Shown piece after piece: positions 61,290 through 64,000 of a DNA stretch of 64,000 nucleotides. This DNA comes from Marivirga atlantica (lineage in GTDB: Bacteria; Bacteroidota; Bacteroidia; Cytophagales; Cyclobacteriaceae). Each line of letters begins with the position of its first letter. Position 1 is the first letter of the stretch. The DNA is taken from positions 930,001-994,000 of the forward strand of contig NZ_JAERQG010000001.1 in NCBI RefSeq assembly GCF_016734805.1, read 5' to 3'. The translations under genes and the position numbers were made by a program. Under the pieces are notes generated by a model. The model did no database searches and was not told where the DNA came from. It saw nothing but the letters and a program-made list of their open reading frames with translations.

Positions 61290-63758
61290 TTAAAACCTAA
61301 GATTTAAACCCAAAAGGAAATTGGTTCCTGCCTGTGGGTAATAATAATTCTCTCTTATTTTGGTTGCTCCTGCGTTATACCCAAAAGTATAACCATTAGA
61401 AGTATACATTTTATTAAATATATTGTTTACCATTAACTTAACTTCAGCTCTTTTAATAAAAGAGAATCCAAAAGAATAGCTGGCCACAAAATCAGAAACG
61501 AAATATGGTGAAATTGCTCGTTCATCATTAGAAGTATTGTCCAGATACTGCTTACCTACATATTTCCCCAGAATTGTTAGTTGTAAAGGTTTGATTGGTG
61601 TTAAGATCAATTGACCGCCACCTATCACATTAGGTGAAAAGGAAATATCAGTATTGGCAAAATCCTTTCTGATCTCATTGTACTCGTCAAAATTGGTACC
61701 ATAGTCATAAATAACCTCAGTAAAGTTCTCAATCTTGTTTTGGCTAAGCGTCAGGTTAGCTCCTAATTGTAAGAATGAAAATGGCCGGTAATTACCAATA
61801 AGCTCAATACCTGTTCTGTAGCTGTTTTCAACATTGGTTCGTATGTTAGATCCAACATCATTTACAGCCCCTGTTAGCACCAACTGATCAGTATAATCCA
61901 TGTAGTATGCTACAAAGTCTAAGTTATAATTCCTGCCATCGGCTCTATATCCCAGCTCATAATCAGTTAACTGTTCATGTTTGGGAGTTTGTCCATTTGG
62001 GGCGTCTACAAAGTCGTTTCTTACTGGCTCTCTATTAGATCGAGCTACTGATAAGTATACTAGGCTATTGTCTTCTAACTGATAGGTGGCTCCAAATTTA
62101 GGGTTAAAGAATGAAAACTTTCCCCCTGTGTTAATGAACTGCTGATCAGCATCTATACCTTTGGTTTTATAGTTGATATTTCTGAGCTGCAAGTCTCCAT
62201 ATAAGGAAAGGTTATTTGTTAGTTGAGCATTCACCTTTAGATAGGTGTTAAAGTCAAACTTGTTTCCAAAGTTGTCATAATATCTGTCTCTTATTTCGGT
62301 ATTTCCTGCAAATCTGGCCCATATTATTTCGCCAAAATGACCTCCATAATACTCATTATATGCGCCTCCAAAAGTCGCGTCAATCTTGTTGCCGGCATAA
62401 CTTAAGCTGTATGTGAAACCATAGAAATCATTATCAAGCCATCTTCTTCTTACCAAATCGGTAGAGGTGATCGTGCTATCACCTATAGTTAGATTTGGTA
62501 AACTATAATCAGCAAAGTCATCATTTTCACGGTATTGTTCATAATAACCTCGGCCGTTAGTGTAATGTAAGGCTGCATTGGCTAACCATTTACTATCAAA
62601 TTCATGTGAAAAATGGAGTTGATAATGATCTTGTTGATAGTTGTCTGTTTCATTTTCATATAAGTAATAATTAAATGTTCGTCCTGAATTCAACAGGTTT
62701 TCGGCTTGTTCATCAGTATATCCATTAAAAGAGATAACTTCTTGCATGCCTTCAATATCATTTTCTAGCCTTGCTTGAGGTGTGCCCCACCAAGACTGAT
62801 AAGTTTTCTCTTTGCCACCAAATACAATGGCTTTTATAATAGTTTTTTCACCATAATAACCACCTGATAAAAAGTAAGATTGAAGATCAGAGCTGGCTCT
62901 ATCAATGTAGCCATCAGAATGAATAGAGGATAATCTTCCTTCAAAGTTCCAATTTGTGCCCAGTTTACCTGTGTTGAATATCACATTATGCCTTCTGGTA
63001 TTGAATGAGCCAAAAGAATTATTTACCTCACCGAAGGCTTCCTGAGAAGGGGCACCTGTAAGCATATTGATTGAGGCACCAAAGGCAGCGGCTCCATTAG
63101 TGGAAGTGCCTACACCTCTTTGAATTTGGATATTATTAGTTGAAGAGGCTAAGTCTGGCATATTCACCCAAAAAGTGCCATGTGATTCCGCATCGTTAAT
63201 AGGGACTCCATTGATGGTTACATTTATTCTAGTTGCATCACTACCTCTTATTCTAATACCAGTATAACCTACGCCTGCACCGGCATCTGATGTGGTAACT
63301 ACAGAAGGTGTATAGTTTAATAAAATAGGTAAATCTTGTCCTAAATTCTGCTTTTCAATTTCTTTCTTTTTAACATTTGTGAATGTGGTGGGAGTTTTTC
63401 TTGATGCCCTTGTAGCACTCACTATTACCTCCTCGGGCAGTAAATCATCTTTTGTTAAAGAAAAGTTAATTTCCTGGTCTGCTTCAAGTGTTATTGATCT
63501 TTCTTCAGAAACGTACCCCACATAACTCACCTTAAGAGTGTAGTCTCCAGAGCTAATATTATTGATTTTGAAATCTCCTTCTGTATCAGTCACAGTACCT
63601 TTTTTTGTAGGTAATAGAAGAACATTGGCACCAACCAGTGCCTCATTTTGATCATTTCTGACTTTTCCTGAAAGCTTAAATGATTGTGCGTTAGCATTAA
63701 ACTGGGTTAATGCAAACAGCGCAGCTACTAAAATGTAGCGTAAACTAGCGTTAAACAT
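61290..63758 (-). CDS. TonB-dependent outer-membrane receptor (thiamine-regulated)
   Basis: An 822-residue outer-membrane transporter. Signal peptide (RYILVAALFALTQFNANAQ), a CarboxypepD_reg-like domain (about 28-112, LSGKVRNDQNEALVGANVLL), a plug (about 118-230, with TGIRIRGSDATRINVTINGVPIND) and a 22-strand barrel ending FLLGLNLRF. A TPP riboswitch lies upstream, so thiamine or a precursor is the likely ligand, as known for TPP-controlled TonB receptors in Bacteroidota. No SusD partner. Followed after three bases by the unknown gene. Confidence 0.92.
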   Translation of the reverse strand: MFNASLRYILVAALFALTQFNANAQSFKLSGKVRNDQNEALVGANVLLLPTKKGTVTDTEGDFKINNISSGDYTLKVSYVGYVSEERSITLEADQEINFSLTKDDLLPEEVIVSATRASRKTPTTFTNVKKKEIEKQNLGQDLPILLNYTPSVVTTSDAGAGVGYTGIRIRGSDATRINVTINGVPINDAESHGTFWVNMPDLASSTNNIQIQRGVGTSTNGAAAFGASINMLTGAPSQEAFGEVNNSFGSFNTRRHNVIFNTGKLGTNWNFEGRLSSIHSDGYIDRASSDLQSYFLSGGYYGEKTIIKAIVFGGKEKTYQSWWGTPQARLENDIEGMQEVISFNGYTDEQAENLLNSGRTFNYYLYENETDNYQQDHYQLHFSHEFDSKWLANAALHYTNGRGYYEQYRENDDFADYSLPNLTIGDSTITSTDLVRRRWLDNDFYGFTYSLSYAGNKIDATFGGAYNEYYGGHFGEIIWARFAGNTEIRDRYYDNFGNKFDFNTYLKVNAQLTNNLSLYGDLQLRNINYKTKGIDADQQFINTGGKFSFFNPKFGATYQLEDNSLVYLSVARSNREPVRNDFVDAPNGQTPKHEQLTDYELGYRADGRNYNLDFVAYYMDYTDQLVLTGAVNDVGSNIRTNVENSYRTGIELIGNYRPFSFLQLGANLTLSQNKIENFTEVIYDYGTNFDEYNEIRKDFANTDISFSPNVIGGGQLILTPIKPLQLTILGKYVGKQYLDNTSNDERAISPYFVSDFVASYSFGFSFIKRAEVKLMVNNIFNKMYTSNGYTFGYNAGATKIRENYYYPQAGTNFLLGLNLRF

Positions 63759-63784
63759 GTTGAAAATTTTGTAATTAAAAATCT

Positions 63785-63808
63785 GAGAAGTGGGGTATCG
63801 TACTTCTC
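63785..63808 (-). terminator. Terminator of the TPP riboswitch expression platform
   Basis: On the minus strand GAGAAGT (63808-63802) pairs with ACTTCTC (63791-63785), then AGATTTTT. It sits between the aptamer and the receptor gene, so TPP binding can favour premature termination. The antiterminator pairing was not worked out. Confidence 0.72.
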
Positions 63809-63823
63809 TTAATTTTCCTTAAC

Positions 63824-63897
63824 TCTCCCTGCGCCCGCATTACCGGTATCAGGTTCGTTGGGTATAATCTCAGCCCGTAATTGTAAGGCACCCCTTT
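63824..63897 (-). ncRNA. TPP riboswitch (THI element)
   Basis: The aptamer is read on the minus strand. It has the 5' P1 side AAAGGGGTGCC, the P2/J core GGGCTGAGATTATACCC, the conserved GAACCTGATACCGGTAATG (TPP pyrimidine- and diphosphate-sensing helices), and the 3' closing GCGCAGGGAGAG. All THI-box landmarks are in order. A perfect Bacteroidota promoter is upstream and a terminator hairpin downstream, so control is probably transcriptional, off at high TPP. Confidence 0.95.
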
Positions 63898-63906
63898 ATT
63901 ATACTA

Positions 63907-63937
63907 CAAAGGTAGAGGCATATTTCGTTCCATCAAA
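63907..63937 (-). promoter_or_regulatory. Promoter of the TPP-riboswitch operon
   Basis: On the minus strand TTTG (63937-63934), exactly 19 bases, then TACCTTTG (63914-63907): a full match to the Bacteroidota -33/-7 promoter. The start site should fall near 63902, just before the aptamer. Confidence 0.85.
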
Positions 63938-64000
63938 TATTGATTGATTTAATTTTCAGAAGCTATTACTCAATAAAAGTCCTTAATAATTGATTACTTT

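Overview
The window comes from an AT-rich chromosome of a Bacteroidota bacterium, most likely a member of the Cytophagales. The evidence is a secreted protein with a type IX secretion (T9SS) C-terminal sorting domain, a TonB-dependent receptor with an N-terminal carboxypeptidase-regulatory-like domain, a GH3-family enzyme next to lptB, many short lipoproteins, and promoters of the Bacteroidota type (TTTG, 19 bases, TAnnTTTG). I cannot fix the genus from sequence alone. There is no prophage, CRISPR array, integron or resistance island. No stretch over 300 bases lacks a gene or RNA element.

Layout. 1-5.6 kb: 5' part of dxs, then divergent scpA, a flippase-like membrane protein, a VOC protein, an ECF sigma factor with a membrane partner, and a TraB/GumN-like protein. 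5.6-18.1 kb: housekeeping genes (map operon, acyltransferase, pseudouridine synthase, two thioredoxin-fold proteins, hemerythrin-like protein, GH3 enzyme, lptB, recJ). 18.2-26.6 kb: a 1012-residue TPR-CHAT protein divergent from a 1708-residue leucine-rich-repeat T9SS cargo. 26.6-37.7 kb: cdd, deoC, a double-DTG aspartic protease with PDZ domain, an SDR/DUF2867 protein, a glycosyltransferase, a SulP transporter, initiator tRNA, era, der and a very acidic lipoprotein. 37.8-49.5 kb: the complete branched-chain amino acid cluster on the minus strand, leuA-leuC-leuD-leuB-(attenuator)-ilvE-ilvD-ilvB-ilvN-ilvC-ilvA. 49.7-53.2 kb: a conserved unknown gene, then a REP-associated tyrosine transposase and a metallopeptidase-like lipoprotein among four matching palindromes. 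53.2-58.1 kb: thrA-thrB-thrC behind a Thr/Ile-rich leader peptide. 58.2-64 kb: a type I pullulanase lipoprotein, then a TPP riboswitch controlling a TonB-dependent receptor and an uncharacterised 351-residue protein.

How the genes work together. IlvA uses threonine made by ThrA/B/C; IlvB/N/C/D/E make Ile and Val, and LeuA/C/D/B make Leu from the Val precursor. Two short open reading frames give this cluster a control layer that standard gene calling would miss. A 20-codon peptide (11 Ile/Leu/Val) sits between leuB and ilvE with three mutually exclusive RNA helices ending in an intrinsic terminator. A 35-codon peptide ending in an Ile/Thr run precedes thrA, resembling enterobacterial thrL. LeuA lacks the usual C-terminal allosteric domain, so leucine control may rest on expression.

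The strongest candidates for something undescribed are the intra-operonic ilv attenuator, the thrL-like leader, the local REP/RAYT system, and the unknown gene in the TPP-riboswitch operon.
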